Assembly (NCBI GenBank): GCA_910583755.1
Contig: CAJTZO010000005.1
Location: 51,300 to 115,299, forward strand
Origin: an uncultured Clostridia bacterium
Lineage (GTDB): Bacteria > Bacillota > Clostridia > Lachnospirales > Anaerotignaceae
Direction: 5' to 3'
Length of the DNA: 64,000 nucleotides
Positions 53,304 through 62,768 of this stretch are shown one piece after another; position 1 is the stretch's first letter; every line of letters begins with the position of its first letter. The notes below the pieces were generated by a model. It had not been told where the DNA came from. It saw nothing but the letters and a program-made list of their open reading frames with translations, and made no database searches. The position numbers and the translations under genes are program-made.

Positions 53304-54590
53304 TCAAAGTTGTATCAATCCTTTATCAACCATTGTTTGCAGTCCGATAATTACGCCAATTTTTCCATGATGCCAAGATAATCCTCCCTGCATAAAAACA
53401 TGATAAGGTGGTTTGATAGGAGAGTCCGCACTTAATTCAATGGAAGAACCTTGTACAAATGCACCAGCAGCCATAATTACAGGACAATCATAACCAGGCA
53501 TATCCCAAGGTTCTGGTGTAACATAACTGTCTACAGGTGCTCCTTTTTGGATTCCTTGACAAAAAGCGATTACATTTTCGACACTTCCCATTTGAATCAG
53601 TTGTACAATATCGGCTCTTTTTTCAGTTGATTTTGGTAAAACAGAAAATCCAATATCCTCAAATAATTTAGAGGCAAAAACTGCTGTTTTTAAACTTCCA
53701 TTAACAACTTGCGGAGCCATAAAAAAGCCTTGTGTCAAAGCGGGAGTAATTCCTAAGGTAGCCCCAACTTCTTTCCCTAAACCGGGAGCTGTCAAACGAT
53801 ACGCAGCATTTTGTACAAATTCTTCTTTTCCTACAATATATCCTCCAATCGGTGCTAATCCGCCACCAGGATTTTTAATTAAAGAACCTACCATTAAATC
53901 TGCACCAACTTCGGAAGGTTCTTGGATTTCTACAAATTCCCCATAACAATTATCTACCATACAAATAACATCTTTTTTGATAGATTTTATAAAAGAAATT
54001 AATTCTTTTATTTGTGCAACAGAAAGGGAAGTTCTCCATAAATAACCTTTCGAACGTTGAATTGTCACTAATTTTGTTTTTTGATGGATAGCCTTTTCGA
54101 TACCATCAAAGTCAAATTTTCCATCTGGTAAAAAATCCACTTGACGATAAGTGACACCATATTCGCTTAAAGAACCTCTTTCTTTTCTGATGCCTATAAC
54201 ACCTTGTAAAGTGTCATAAGGAATACCAACCGGAGATAATAATTCATCTCCGGGTCTTAAATTTCCAGATAATGCAACAGCCAAAGCATGAGTTCCACAG
54301 GTTAATTGTGGGCGAACAAGCCCTGCTTCTGCTTGAAAGGTATCTGCATAAATATTTTCTAATACATCACGTCCTAAGTCATTATAACCATAACCTGTTG
54401 TTGCTGCAAAATGAATATCACTTAATCTATTTTTTTGCATGGCAGAAAGCACTTTTAATTGATTATATTCTGCAATATTATCGATTGCTTGAAATTGTTC
54501 TTTTAATTCACTTTCTTTTTGGATACAATATTCTAGTACCTTATCATGAATACCAAATTTTGACTGCATTATATCATATAACTCTTTCAT
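53304..54590 (-). CDS. PLP-dependent methionine gamma-lyase family protein (YnbB-type)
   Basis: A 428-residue fold-type I PLP enzyme. DLGRDVLENIYADTFQAEAGLVRPQ and GSLIKNPGGGLAPIGGYIVG (PLP lysine in LIKNPG) are hallmarks of the family once called aluminium resistance protein, related to Cys/Met metabolism enzymes. The reaction is not established. It lies three bases upstream-to-downstream of miaA on the same strand, a pairing common in Firmicutes (miaA-ynbB). Confidence 0.88.
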   Translation of the reverse strand: MKELYDIMQSKFGIHDKVLEYCIQKESELKEQFQAIDNIAEYNQLKVLSAMQKNRLSDIHFAATTGYGYNDLGRDVLENIYADTFQAEAGLVRPQLTCGTHALAVALSGNLRPGDELLSPVGIPYDTLQGVIGIRKERGSLSEYGVTYRQVDFLPDGKFDFDGIEKAIHQKTKLVTIQRSKGYLWRTSLSVAQIKELISFIKSIKKDVICMVDNCYGEFVEIQEPSEVGADLMVGSLIKNPGGGLAPIGGYIVGKEEFVQNAAYRLTAPGLGKEVGATLGITPALTQGFFMAPQVVNGSLKTAVFASKLFEDIGFSVLPKSTEKRADIVQLIQMGSVENVIAFCQGIQKGAPVDSYVTPEPWDMPGYDCPVIMAAGAFVQGSSIELSADSPIKPPYHVFMQGGLSWHHGKIGVIIGLQTMVDKGLIQL

Positions 54591-54592
54591 TT

Positions 54593-55540
54593 TTATACTC
54601 CTATCTTGATTTCTTTAAGATAATCCATTATTTTTTCTACAATTTGCTCTAGGTTTTGCTCTGTAACATCTATCCAAAAACCATCTGTTTGCTTTCGAAA
54701 CCATGTTAACTGACGTTTTGCAAAATGTCTTGTATTTTTTTTTAAGTCATAAATTGCTTGTTCTAAGGATATTTCATGTTGAAAGTAAGGTATCAATTCT
54801 TTGTAACCAATACCCTGCATAGAAACGAAATCTTTGGTATATCCTTTTTTTAATAAAGAATCCACTTCTTCTAAAAGCCCCTGTGCTATCATAGTATCAA
54901 TTCTTTTTTCAATTCTATCATATAATTTTTGCCGCTCCATTGTTAAAATAATCATAGCAGTATGATAAGGAGACTGTTTTTTCTTTTGTTCTGCATTATA
55001 ATCAGAAAAAAGTTGTCCTGTAAAATGATGATATTCTAATGCTCTGGTAACACGTTTGATGTTATTTGCATGAAGCGTTTGGGCATAGGCTGGGTCTACC
55101 TTTTTTAATTCTTGATATAACGCCTCTGCACCATTTTCTTGTGCAAAATGATACATTTGATTTCGAAAACAATTATCTTGTTCTGTTTCTTCGAACGAAG
55201 TATCATAAATCAAAGCATTGATGTAAAAACCAGTTCCCCCTACCAAAATTGGTATTTTTCCAGAATCCCATATCTTTTTCATATATTCTTTTGCCTTTTT
55301 TTGAAAAATCATAACATTGTATTCTTCATCAGGCTCTAATTCATTGATAAAATAGTGTGGAATTCCTCTCATTTCCTGCTTGGTTGGGGTAGCTGTTCCA
55401 ATGTCCATATGACGATAGATTTGCATAGAATCTGCAGATAATATTTCCCCGTTTATTTTTTCTGCTAATAAAACACCTACATTTGTTTTACCACAGGCAG
55501 TAGGTCCACCTATAACAATAAAAGGCTTTTTCAATAACAA
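54593..55540 (-). CDS. miaA: tRNA dimethylallyltransferase MiaA
   Basis: Adds the dimethylallyl group to A37 of tRNAs that read U-starting codons. The 315-residue enzyme has the P-loop GGPTACGKTNVGVLLA, then LSADSMQIYRHMDIGTATPT, and GGTGFYINALIY. The KKNTRHFAKRQLTWFRKQ motif lies near the end. It is the 3' part of the miaB-ylbF-mutS-mutL-miaA block; MiaB finishes the same modification. Confidence 0.96.
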   Translation of the reverse strand: MLLKKPFIVIGGPTACGKTNVGVLLAEKINGEILSADSMQIYRHMDIGTATPTKQEMRGIPHYFINELEPDEEYNVMIFQKKAKEYMKKIWDSGKIPILVGGTGFYINALIYDTSFEETEQDNCFRNQMYHFAQENGAEALYQELKKVDPAYAQTLHANNIKRVTRALEYHHFTGQLFSDYNAEQKKKQSPYHTAMIILTMERQKLYDRIEKRIDTMIAQGLLEEVDSLLKKGYTKDFVSMQGIGYKELIPYFQHEISLEQAIYDLKKNTRHFAKRQLTWFRKQTDGFWIDVTEQNLEQIVEKIMDYLKEIKIGV

Positions 55541-55551
55541 AACCTCATTTC

Positions 55552-57453
55552 TTAATTTTGTATTCTTTTAAATCGTTTTTCTAATTCATATTGTGTCATT
55601 TCTATTATGGTTGGTCGTCCATGCGGACAGGTAAAGGGATTTTCTAATTGTAATAATTTTTCAACTAAAGCAGTTGCTTCTCGAATATCTAATCTGTCAT
55701 TTCCTTTGACAGCAGCTTTGCAAGCCATAGTAGCAATGGTTGCTATTTTGGTGTCATAGATATTTTCAATAGGAACTTCTTCTAACTTATCCAGAATATC
55801 TAAAAAGAATTTTGTGCTGGTAGGTTCTTTTATAATCAAAGGAACACTCAAAAGCGCATAGGTTTTTTGCTCTTTTTGTTCAATTACTTCTATAGAAAAA
55901 CCAAATTGATGGAGCAGTTCCATATTATCTTGCAACACTTGTTTTTCTTTTTCTGTTAATTTTAATAATAAGGGCTGTAACAGCATCTGGGCTGTTACCT
56001 TTTGTTTTTTTAATTCTTCCATCAATTTTTCATATAATATTCTTTCGTGTGCTGCATGTTGGTCAATCATGAAAATACTTTTGTTTTGTTCTACTAACCA
56101 ATAAGTATTAAAAATTTGTCCTATTATTTTATAATTTTTAAAAAAAGTATCTCTATTTTGGGCATCATTTAAACTACATGGTTCTACCTGATATTCTGTT
56201 TTCCCTTCATTAAGTTCTAAAAAAGAATTTCTTTTTTCTGTTGGTTCTTTTTTTTCCTTTTGAGATTCTGCTTTTTGCTTTTCTGGTAAATTATCTTGTT
56301 CTATTTTCATTTCTGGTTTGTTGAATTCTTGTTTTTTTTCTTTTGGAATGCTCTCTGGTTCTTTTTGAGATACGTTCTCTGGTTCTATCAAAATATCTTT
56401 TTGCTGTGCATATTCTTTTACTTCCTTAGAAGGTTTACTATTCCAGTCTACTTTGCTAATAAGCACTTCATTGTGAAAACACTGGTTTACGGCTGCATAA
56501 AAAAGTGCATAAATTTCGTCATCATTTTGAAAACGTACTTCTAATTTTGCCGGATGCACATTAACATCAACCAATGCAGGTGGAATCGAAAAATGCAACA
56601 CATAAACCGGAAATTTTCCAGCAAGTAATCTTGTTTTGTAAGCTTCTTCTATGGCAGAAGAAATAATTGTATTTTTAACATATCTATCATTGATAAATAA
56701 ATTTTCATAGGAACGATTTGCGCGGGAAAGTTCAGGCTTTCCTAACAAACCAGTAATACTATAGTTTCCTTTTTTAAAGTTAATTTCTATCATTTTTGTT
56801 GCCACTTCTTTTCCATAGACATAAAGCATTGCTGTTTTTTTATCATGGTTTCCAGAAGTATGCAATATTGTTGTATTATTATTAATATATTTAAAGGCGA
56901 TGTCAGGACGTCCCAAAGCAAACTGATTTAAAAGTTCCGAAATACGGCTTGCTTCTGTAGAAGGCTTTTTCAAAAATTTTCTACGTGCCGGAACATTATA
57001 AAAAAGATTTTTTATAATGAAACTGGTACCTTCTACACAGGCGGCACTTTGAAATTTTATCACTTCTCCTCCATTGATTTCAATATAAGTACCATTGGAT
57101 TCTTCTTTTGTTTTTGTAGTCATTTCTATCTGTGCAACACCTGCAATACTAGCAAGAGCTTCTCCTCGAAATCCTAAAGATATTATTTTTTCTAAATCTT
57201 CAATATGAAGTATTTTACTGGTGGCATGTCTTGAAAAAGCAGTTTTGACTTGCTCCCTTGCAATGCCACAACCATTATCGGTAACACGAATATAAGAAGT
57301 TCCACCTTCTTTGATTTCTACAGTAATGGAACTTGCACCGGCATCAATAGCATTTTCAACCAATTCTTTTACAACGGATTTTGGAGATTCAACTACTTCT
57401 CCTGCTGCAATTTTATTAATAGTTTGATTATCAAGAATTTGTATCTTTTGCAT
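55552..57453 (-). CDS. mutL: DNA mismatch repair protein MutL
   Basis: A 633-residue protein. The GHKL ATPase domain shows ELVENAIDAGASS, VTDNGCGI and LGFRGEALASI. A long Glu/Lys-rich linker (~340-425) leads to the C-terminal domain with DQHAAHERILYE (the metal-binding endonuclease motif) and CPHGRPTI near the end. So this MutL should nick DNA itself, as in bacteria without MutH. The stop of mutS lies three bases upstream. Confidence 0.96.
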   Translation of the reverse strand: MQKIQILDNQTINKIAAGEVVESPKSVVKELVENAIDAGASSITVEIKEGGTSYIRVTDNGCGIAREQVKTAFSRHATSKILHIEDLEKIISLGFRGEALASIAGVAQIEMTTKTKEESNGTYIEINGGEVIKFQSAACVEGTSFIIKNLFYNVPARRKFLKKPSTEASRISELLNQFALGRPDIAFKYINNNTTILHTSGNHDKKTAMLYVYGKEVATKMIEINFKKGNYSITGLLGKPELSRANRSYENLFINDRYVKNTIISSAIEEAYKTRLLAGKFPVYVLHFSIPPALVDVNVHPAKLEVRFQNDDEIYALFYAAVNQCFHNEVLISKVDWNSKPSKEVKEYAQQKDILIEPENVSQKEPESIPKEKKQEFNKPEMKIEQDNLPEKQKAESQKEKKEPTEKRNSFLELNEGKTEYQVEPCSLNDAQNRDTFFKNYKIIGQIFNTYWLVEQNKSIFMIDQHAAHERILYEKLMEELKKQKVTAQMLLQPLLLKLTEKEKQVLQDNMELLHQFGFSIEVIEQKEQKTYALLSVPLIIKEPTSTKFFLDILDKLEEVPIENIYDTKIATIATMACKAAVKGNDRLDIREATALVEKLLQLENPFTCPHGRPTIIEMTQYELEKRFKRIQN

Positions 57454-57456
57454 TGT

Positions 57457-60078
57457 TTACATTCCTTTTACTTTTTTTTGTAAATTAAATAATACTTGTA
57501 AGGCTTCTACTGGTGTCATTGACATAATATCTAATTCGCTGATTTCATCCATAATTTGTGTTTCTTTCATGGTAAACATATCTACTTGTTGGATAATATC
57601 ATCTATTTCCTCTTTCGATTCTATTGCAATTTTTTTAGCTTTTTTGTTAATGTCAGCCGCATTTAATTGTTTCAATATTTCACTGGAGCGACGAATTACT
57701 TTAATGGGTAATCCTGCTAATTTTGCAACTTGAATACCATAACTGTTATTTGCGCCGCCTCGTTGTATCTTTCTTAAAAAGATAATATCTTCGCCTTGTT
57801 CTTCTACAGAGATACGATAATTTTTAACACCGGGCAATTTATCCTCTAATTCTGTCAGTTCATGGTAATGTGTTGCAAACAATGTTTTTGCACCAATTTT
57901 TTTCTGGTCAATAATATATTCTAAAACAGCCCAAGCAATACTTAATCCGTCAAAGGTACTTGTCCCTCTACCAATTTCATCCAATATCAAAAGACTATGT
58001 TTTGTTGCATTATTAAGAATATTCGCTACTTCTATCATTTCCACCATAAATGTACTTTGCCCCGCAGAAAGGTCATCTGATGCACCAACCCTGGTAAAAA
58101 TTCTGTCTACAATACCAATAGTTGCCGCCTCAGCAGGAACGAAACTTCCTATTTGTGCCATAAAAACAATTAAAGCTGTTTGGCGCATATAAGTTGATTT
58201 TCCTGCCATATTGGGACCTGTAATAATGGAAAGTCTTTCCTCTTGCATATCTAAATAGGTATCATTCGGAATAAATGGCTCTTTTATCATTTTTTCCACA
58301 ACAGGATGACGACCGTTTTTGATATCAATGATTCCCTCTTTATTGATGATGGGTTTGATATAGTTCATTTTTTCTGCTGTGTCTGCCAAAGATTTTAGGG
58401 TATCAATTATGGCAATCAGTTGTGCGGAAGATTGGATTCTTTCTACTTCTTTTGCAACAGCATTCCTAATATCTACAAAAATTTGATATTCTAATTCTAT
58501 CATTTTTTCTTCTGAACCAAGAATTAGCTCTGCTAGTTCATTTAACTCTGAAGTCATATATCTTTCACAATTTGCAAGGGTTTGTTTCCGAATATATCGC
58601 TCAGGTACCTGTTCCAAATAAGATTTTGTTACTTCAATATAATAACCAAAAATTTTATTAAAACGTATTTTTAAAGTTTTAATATTTGTTTCTTCTTTTT
58701 CTTTTTCTTCTAGTTCTGCTATCCATGTTTTTCCTTCTGTGCGAGAACGTGTATAAGTATCCAGCTTTTCATTATATCCGGATTGAATCATACCACCTTC
58801 CCGTACACTAACAGGAGGTTCCTCTACTATAGATTTTTCTATCAGTTCATATACATCCTCTAAAGTATCCAAGTTTTCTGCAATTTCTTTTAAGTAACAA
58901 CTTTGACAATGATATAGAGCATTTTTTATGAGAGGTAATTTTGCAATGGATTGTTTTAAGGCAATTAAATCTCTTGCATTTGCAGTTTGATAAACAACCT
59001 TACTCATTGTTCTTTCAAAATCGTAGATATGGTTTAAAATTTCTTTTAATTCTTCTCTTAAAAACACTTCATTTTTTAGTTCTTCTACACTATCTAATCT
59101 TTTTTGAATTTCTTCTACTTCTAATAAAGGTTGCTCTACCCATTTGCGTAACATTCTAGCACCCATTGCTGTTTCTGTTTCATCTAGTACCCACAAAAGA
59201 GAGCCTTTTCTATCTTTTTCTCTCATGGTTTCTGTCAATTCTAAATTTCTTCTGGAAGAAACATCTAAAACCATAAAGTCACTAGAGGCATAACATTTTA
59301 ATTTTGAAATGTGGCTTAAATTATTTTTTTGTGTTTCATATAAATAGCAAAGTAATGCACCACTTGCACTGATGGCACAAGTTTGATTTTTAATACCAAA
59401 TCCATCCAAATGATTCACATGGAAATGGTCACATAATTTTTTAAATGCTGTTTGATATGTAAACATCCAATCATCACATTCTACAAGTTTTAAATGAAAT
59501 CTTTTTTCGATTTCTTCTGATTTCGGATTTTTAAAAAAAGTTGTATTACATAGTAATTCTGCTGGATGGTATTTTGCAATTTCCTCCATTACTTTTTCGT
59601 CTCCCTGTAAACGAGAAAAGTCGCTTGTTAAAAATTCTCCTGTTGTAACATCACAAATAGCAATTCCATAACCATTTTTTCCTTCAAAAATAGTCATAAT
59701 ATAGTTGTTTTTTGTTTCATCTAAAGCACTCTTATCTAATATCGTACCTGGAGTAATAACACGAATCACATCTCTTTTTACAATTCCTTTCGTTGCTTTG
59801 GGGTCTCCCAGTTGTTCACAAATAGCAACATTATATCCCTTTTCTACTAATTTAACAATATAATTTTCTGCAGAATGGAAAGGTACACCGCACATAGGCG
59901 CTCTTTCTTTTTGTCCCCAATCTTTTCCAGTTAGGGTAATTTCCAATTCTTTGGAAGCTACTAATGCATCATCAAAAAACATTTCGTAAAAGTCACCTAA
60001 ACGAAAAAATAAAAGACAATGTTTATATTTTTCTTTAATTTGGAAGTATTGTTCCATCATAGGCGTTGTTTTCCCCAT
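57457..60078 (-). CDS. mutS: DNA mismatch repair protein MutS
   Basis: Mismatch-recognising ATPase, 873 residues. MMEQYFQIKEKYKHCLLFFRLGDFYEMFF holds the Phe-x-Glu mismatch-wedge region (GDFYEMF); the ATPase has ITGPNMAGKSTYMRQTA, LLILDEIGRGTSTFDG and TLFATHYHEL. The start at 60078 follows GAGGAGAAA; an in-frame start at 60135 extends into a hairpin and is rejected. It lies between ylbF and mutL. Confidence 0.97.
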   Translation of the reverse strand: MGKTTPMMEQYFQIKEKYKHCLLFFRLGDFYEMFFDDALVASKELEITLTGKDWGQKERAPMCGVPFHSAENYIVKLVEKGYNVAICEQLGDPKATKGIVKRDVIRVITPGTILDKSALDETKNNYIMTIFEGKNGYGIAICDVTTGEFLTSDFSRLQGDEKVMEEIAKYHPAELLCNTTFFKNPKSEEIEKRFHLKLVECDDWMFTYQTAFKKLCDHFHVNHLDGFGIKNQTCAISASGALLCYLYETQKNNLSHISKLKCYASSDFMVLDVSSRRNLELTETMREKDRKGSLLWVLDETETAMGARMLRKWVEQPLLEVEEIQKRLDSVEELKNEVFLREELKEILNHIYDFERTMSKVVYQTANARDLIALKQSIAKLPLIKNALYHCQSCYLKEIAENLDTLEDVYELIEKSIVEEPPVSVREGGMIQSGYNEKLDTYTRSRTEGKTWIAELEEKEKEETNIKTLKIRFNKIFGYYIEVTKSYLEQVPERYIRKQTLANCERYMTSELNELAELILGSEEKMIELEYQIFVDIRNAVAKEVERIQSSAQLIAIIDTLKSLADTAEKMNYIKPIINKEGIIDIKNGRHPVVEKMIKEPFIPNDTYLDMQEERLSIITGPNMAGKSTYMRQTALIVFMAQIGSFVPAEAATIGIVDRIFTRVGASDDLSAGQSTFMVEMIEVANILNNATKHSLLILDEIGRGTSTFDGLSIAWAVLEYIIDQKKIGAKTLFATHYHELTELEDKLPGVKNYRISVEEQGEDIIFLRKIQRGGANNSYGIQVAKLAGLPIKVIRRSSEILKQLNAADINKKAKKIAIESKEEIDDIIQQVDMFTMKETQIMDEISELDIMSMTPVEALQVLFNLQKKVKGM

Positions 60079-60111
60079 TGTATTTCTCCTCTTTCTTTTA
60101 CAAAAAGTAAT

Positions 60112-60134
60112 ACCCGAATTATGAAATTCGGGCA
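60112..60134 (-). terminator. Hairpin between ylbF and mutS
   Basis: On the minus strand GCCCGAATT pairs with AATTCGGGT around a short loop, followed by ATTACTTTTT. It is partial attenuation at best. Confidence 0.55.
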
Positions 60135-60170
60135 TTGAAACTATTTTTTATTGAAATGCTCCGACCTTCC

Positions 60171-60575
60171 TTAATGACATCCGCCACCACAGGAAGCACA
60201 GCAATCTGGACTGCATCCGCCTGTTTGACTTGGGTCGTCTCCAGCTAATGTTGCTGTTACAATGGAAAATACAGAATTCATAAATTGATTGAAACGAGAT
60301 TCTGCGGCAAATAAATGTGCTGCTGCTTCATTTGCTTTGATAACTTCTCCTCTTTTTTGCATTTCTGCTGCAAAATCTTTTTGTTCCTGTTCTGTTGTTT
60401 TTCCGGCTGCAAAGCGAATTTCAAAATCCTGCTGCATTTCGCCATATTCCTTGACAAGTCTTACAATTTCTGTGTCTGCTTCATACACTTTTTTCGCTTC
60501 CAAAAGTGCTTCAACTTCTGGCGTATTCATTAATTCTTTTCCTAATTCTCTCGCTAATTCATATACAGATGCCAT
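60171..60575 (-). CDS. YlbF/YmcA-family protein with cysteine-rich tail
   Basis: A 134-residue helical protein of the YlbF/YmcA (RicF/RicA, DUF964) family: VYELARELGKELMNTPEVEALLEAKK at the start and KANEAAAHLFAAESRFNQFMNSVFSIVTATLAG. Relatives form a complex that guides mRNA processing by RNase Y and binds iron-sulfur clusters. The tail GGCSPDCCASCGGGCH has five cysteines (121, 125, 126, 129, 133), well suited to a metal cluster. A TTG start at 60599 overlaps miaB and lacks a ribosome site; GAGG before the ATG at 60575 is better. Confidence 0.87.
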   Translation of the reverse strand: MASVYELARELGKELMNTPEVEALLEAKKVYEADTEIVRLVKEYGEMQQDFEIRFAAGKTTEQEQKDFAAEMQKRGEVIKANEAAAHLFAAESRFNQFMNSVFSIVTATLAGDDPSQTGGCSPDCCASCGGGCH

Positions 60576-60582
60576 TTTTTCC

Positions 60583-62013
60583 TCATACCCTTTCTCCAAT
60601 TACGTAAAATGTTTTACTATCTATGATTTTGATAGGTAGTATTTTTCCAATTAAGTTTTTATTTCCTTCAAAATGTACTAAGATGTTATTTTCTGTTCTT
60701 CCCGTTAATATTTTGTGGTTTTGTTTGCTGACTTCTTCCACAAGAACATCAGCAACCGTTCCGACTTGCTTTTTATGCACTTCTTCCACAAGAGGATTTA
60801 ACACTTGTAATAAGCGGTTAAAGCGGTCTTTTACTACTTCTTCTGGAATCTGATGTTCCATTTTTGCCGCAGGTGTGCCTGTCCGCTTGGAATAAATAAA
60901 AGTAAATGATGTACAATATTTTACTTGTCGAATAACATCTAAGGTTTCCTGAAAATTTTGTTCTGTTTCTCCGGGAAAACCAACAATAATATCGGTACTA
61001 ATGGTAATATCTGGGATAGCATTTTTTAATTTTTCTACTAATGCTAAGTATTGCTCTTTTGTATAGCGTCTATTCATCCGCTTTAAAACTTCACTACTTC
61101 CTGATTGAATAGGAAGATGGATATAGTTGCAAACCTTTTTATAGTTTTTGATGGTTTCAATCAATTCGTCAGATAAATCTTTCGGATGAGAAGTCATAAA
61201 ACGGATTCTTTCCAATCCTTCTATTTGATGAATCCTTTGTAATAATTTTGCAAAAGAAAGTGGAGTTTCTAAATTTTTACCATAAGAATTTACATTCTGT
61301 CCTAATAACATTACTTCTTTGGTACCACTTTTGACTAATTGTTCAATCTCATAGATAATATCTTCTGGTTTTCTGCTTCTTTCTTTTCCTCTGACATAAG
61401 GAACAATACAATAAGAACAATAATTTTCGCACCCATAGGTCACATTCACTGACGCTTGAAATGTGCTTTTATAGACAGTGGGAATGTCTTCTACAATCTC
61501 CCCTGCCTCTTTCCAAATGTCAAAAAGTGTTCCATCTGTTTTCATACTGTGATATAATAATTCTGGTAATTTATATAAATTGAAGGTGCCAAAAACAATG
61601 TCAACAAATTTGTAAGATTTTTGTAGTTTTTCTATTACAATATCTTGTTGTGTCATACAGCCACATAATGCAATTTTCATGTCTTTGTTTTTATTTTTGT
61701 AGTATTTTAATCTGCCTAATCTGCCATAAACTTTTTCTTCCGCATTTTCTCGAATACAGCAAGTATTGTAAATAACAAAATCTGCATTTTCTTCTGTGGG
61801 ACTTGCGATATATCCCATATTTTCAAGCATTCCTGCAAGTTTTTCAGAGTCATGAGCATTCATTTGGCAGCCTGTTGTTAATACAAAATAGCTTTGTTTT
61901 CGTCCTGTTTTTTGCTCCCATTCGGAAAGATATGCTTTCATTTTTTGCATATATTGCTGTTGCTTTTCTAATTCAAATGTGGCTATGTTGCTGTTTTCTC
62001 TTTCTATCACCAT
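60583..62013 (-). CDS. miaB: tRNA methylthiotransferase MiaB
   Basis: Radical-SAM enzyme that turns isopentenyladenosine-37 into its 2-methylthio form. The 476-residue protein has TTGCQMNAHDSEKLAGML (first cluster), CCIRENAEEKVYGRLG, the radical-SAM motif YGCENYCSYCIVPYVRG, DVIVGFPGETE-like DIIVGFPGETEQNF and a C-terminal TRAM domain (RTENNILVHFEG). AAGGGTGG precedes the ATG. It is the first gene of the block running to dacA. Confidence 0.96.
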   Translation of the reverse strand: MVIERENSNIATFELEKQQQYMQKMKAYLSEWEQKTGRKQSYFVLTTGCQMNAHDSEKLAGMLENMGYIASPTEENADFVIYNTCCIRENAEEKVYGRLGRLKYYKNKNKDMKIALCGCMTQQDIVIEKLQKSYKFVDIVFGTFNLYKLPELLYHSMKTDGTLFDIWKEAGEIVEDIPTVYKSTFQASVNVTYGCENYCSYCIVPYVRGKERSRKPEDIIYEIEQLVKSGTKEVMLLGQNVNSYGKNLETPLSFAKLLQRIHQIEGLERIRFMTSHPKDLSDELIETIKNYKKVCNYIHLPIQSGSSEVLKRMNRRYTKEQYLALVEKLKNAIPDITISTDIIVGFPGETEQNFQETLDVIRQVKYCTSFTFIYSKRTGTPAAKMEHQIPEEVVKDRFNRLLQVLNPLVEEVHKKQVGTVADVLVEEVSKQNHKILTGRTENNILVHFEGNKNLIGKILPIKIIDSKTFYVIGERV

Positions 62014-62360
62014 GCTTCCACCCTTTTAAAATTTTATCATTTTTTGTAATATTACATAATTTAAATATTATAACATACTATCCCCGTTTGTTCAACACAT
62101 TATCTTATTATTTTGCAAAATGGTTTTTTAGTGGGGAATTTTTTAAAAATAATTCATCTTTATTTTTTCATGTATGTTTATTAATAGTTACGCATTTTAT
62201 TTCCCTTTGCAAAAACAATATTTGTAAAGGATAAAAGTATTATAAAAAACGTAATTTTTTTCAAAATCAACTGATACATCATTTTCAACTCCGTTACATA
62301 AAACCAAGAAAAAATATTAATATCCTTATTTGATTTCAGAGTGTTGTACATAGGATGTTT
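62014..62360. other. Gene-free spacer upstream of miaB
   Basis: About 350 AT-rich bases without a plausible ORF, hairpin with T-run, or recognised RNA. It should hold the miaB promoter on the minus strand. Confidence 0.4.
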
Positions 62361-62530
62361 TTAAATACTAGTCATATATGGTTTTAATTCTTCCATCAAC
62401 TCTGGTATTTCAGAAGATAGACTTAACTGTGTTGGTTTTGATAAATCTAAACTAAAGATACCCATAATGGATTTTGCATCTACAACATACCTCCCAGAAA
62501 TCAAATCAAAGTCTCCATCCCAATTTCTTT
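62361..62530 (-). pseudogene. HPr-like phosphocarrier fragment
   Basis: The frame reads NWDGDFDLISGRYVVDAKS, then IMGIFSLDLSKPTQLSLSS and ends ELKPYMTSI-stop. This is the C-terminal two thirds of the small HPr-family proteins of Clostridia (VDAKSIMGIFSLDLSKP). A TAA lies directly upstream in frame, and the N-terminal third with the phosphorylated histidine region is missing. It is a remnant next to the broken iol genes. Confidence 0.75.
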
Positions 62531-62572
62531 ATCTTCTGTAGCAAAGCAAAGCCAGCCCTACTAAATCTTTTT

Positions 62573-62752
62573 CTAATTTAATTGTCCCAGATTTGTGTCA
62601 AGTGCCTCTCCTAATCCAACAGCAATACCATGTCCAAATATCGTAAAAAATCCTTCTACAAATTTTGTTTCTTTTTCATCCATAGATACATATTGATTGT
62701 CAAGAAATTTAACAATCGCTTGTGCAACTGTCAATTTAATTGTATTTTCCAT
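62573..62752 (-). pseudogene. iolD: Truncated iolD, N-terminal 59 residues
   Basis: ATG at 62752 behind AAGGAGG reads [20 protein letters not shown] and [21 protein letters not shown], the start of the ThDP-dependent trihydroxycyclohexanedione hydrolase IolD of inositol breakdown (about 640 residues when whole). It stops after LGQLN and runs directly into the HPr-like fragment. More than 90% of the gene is lost. Confidence 0.85.
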
Positions 62753-62768
62753 AAACACACCCTCCTTT

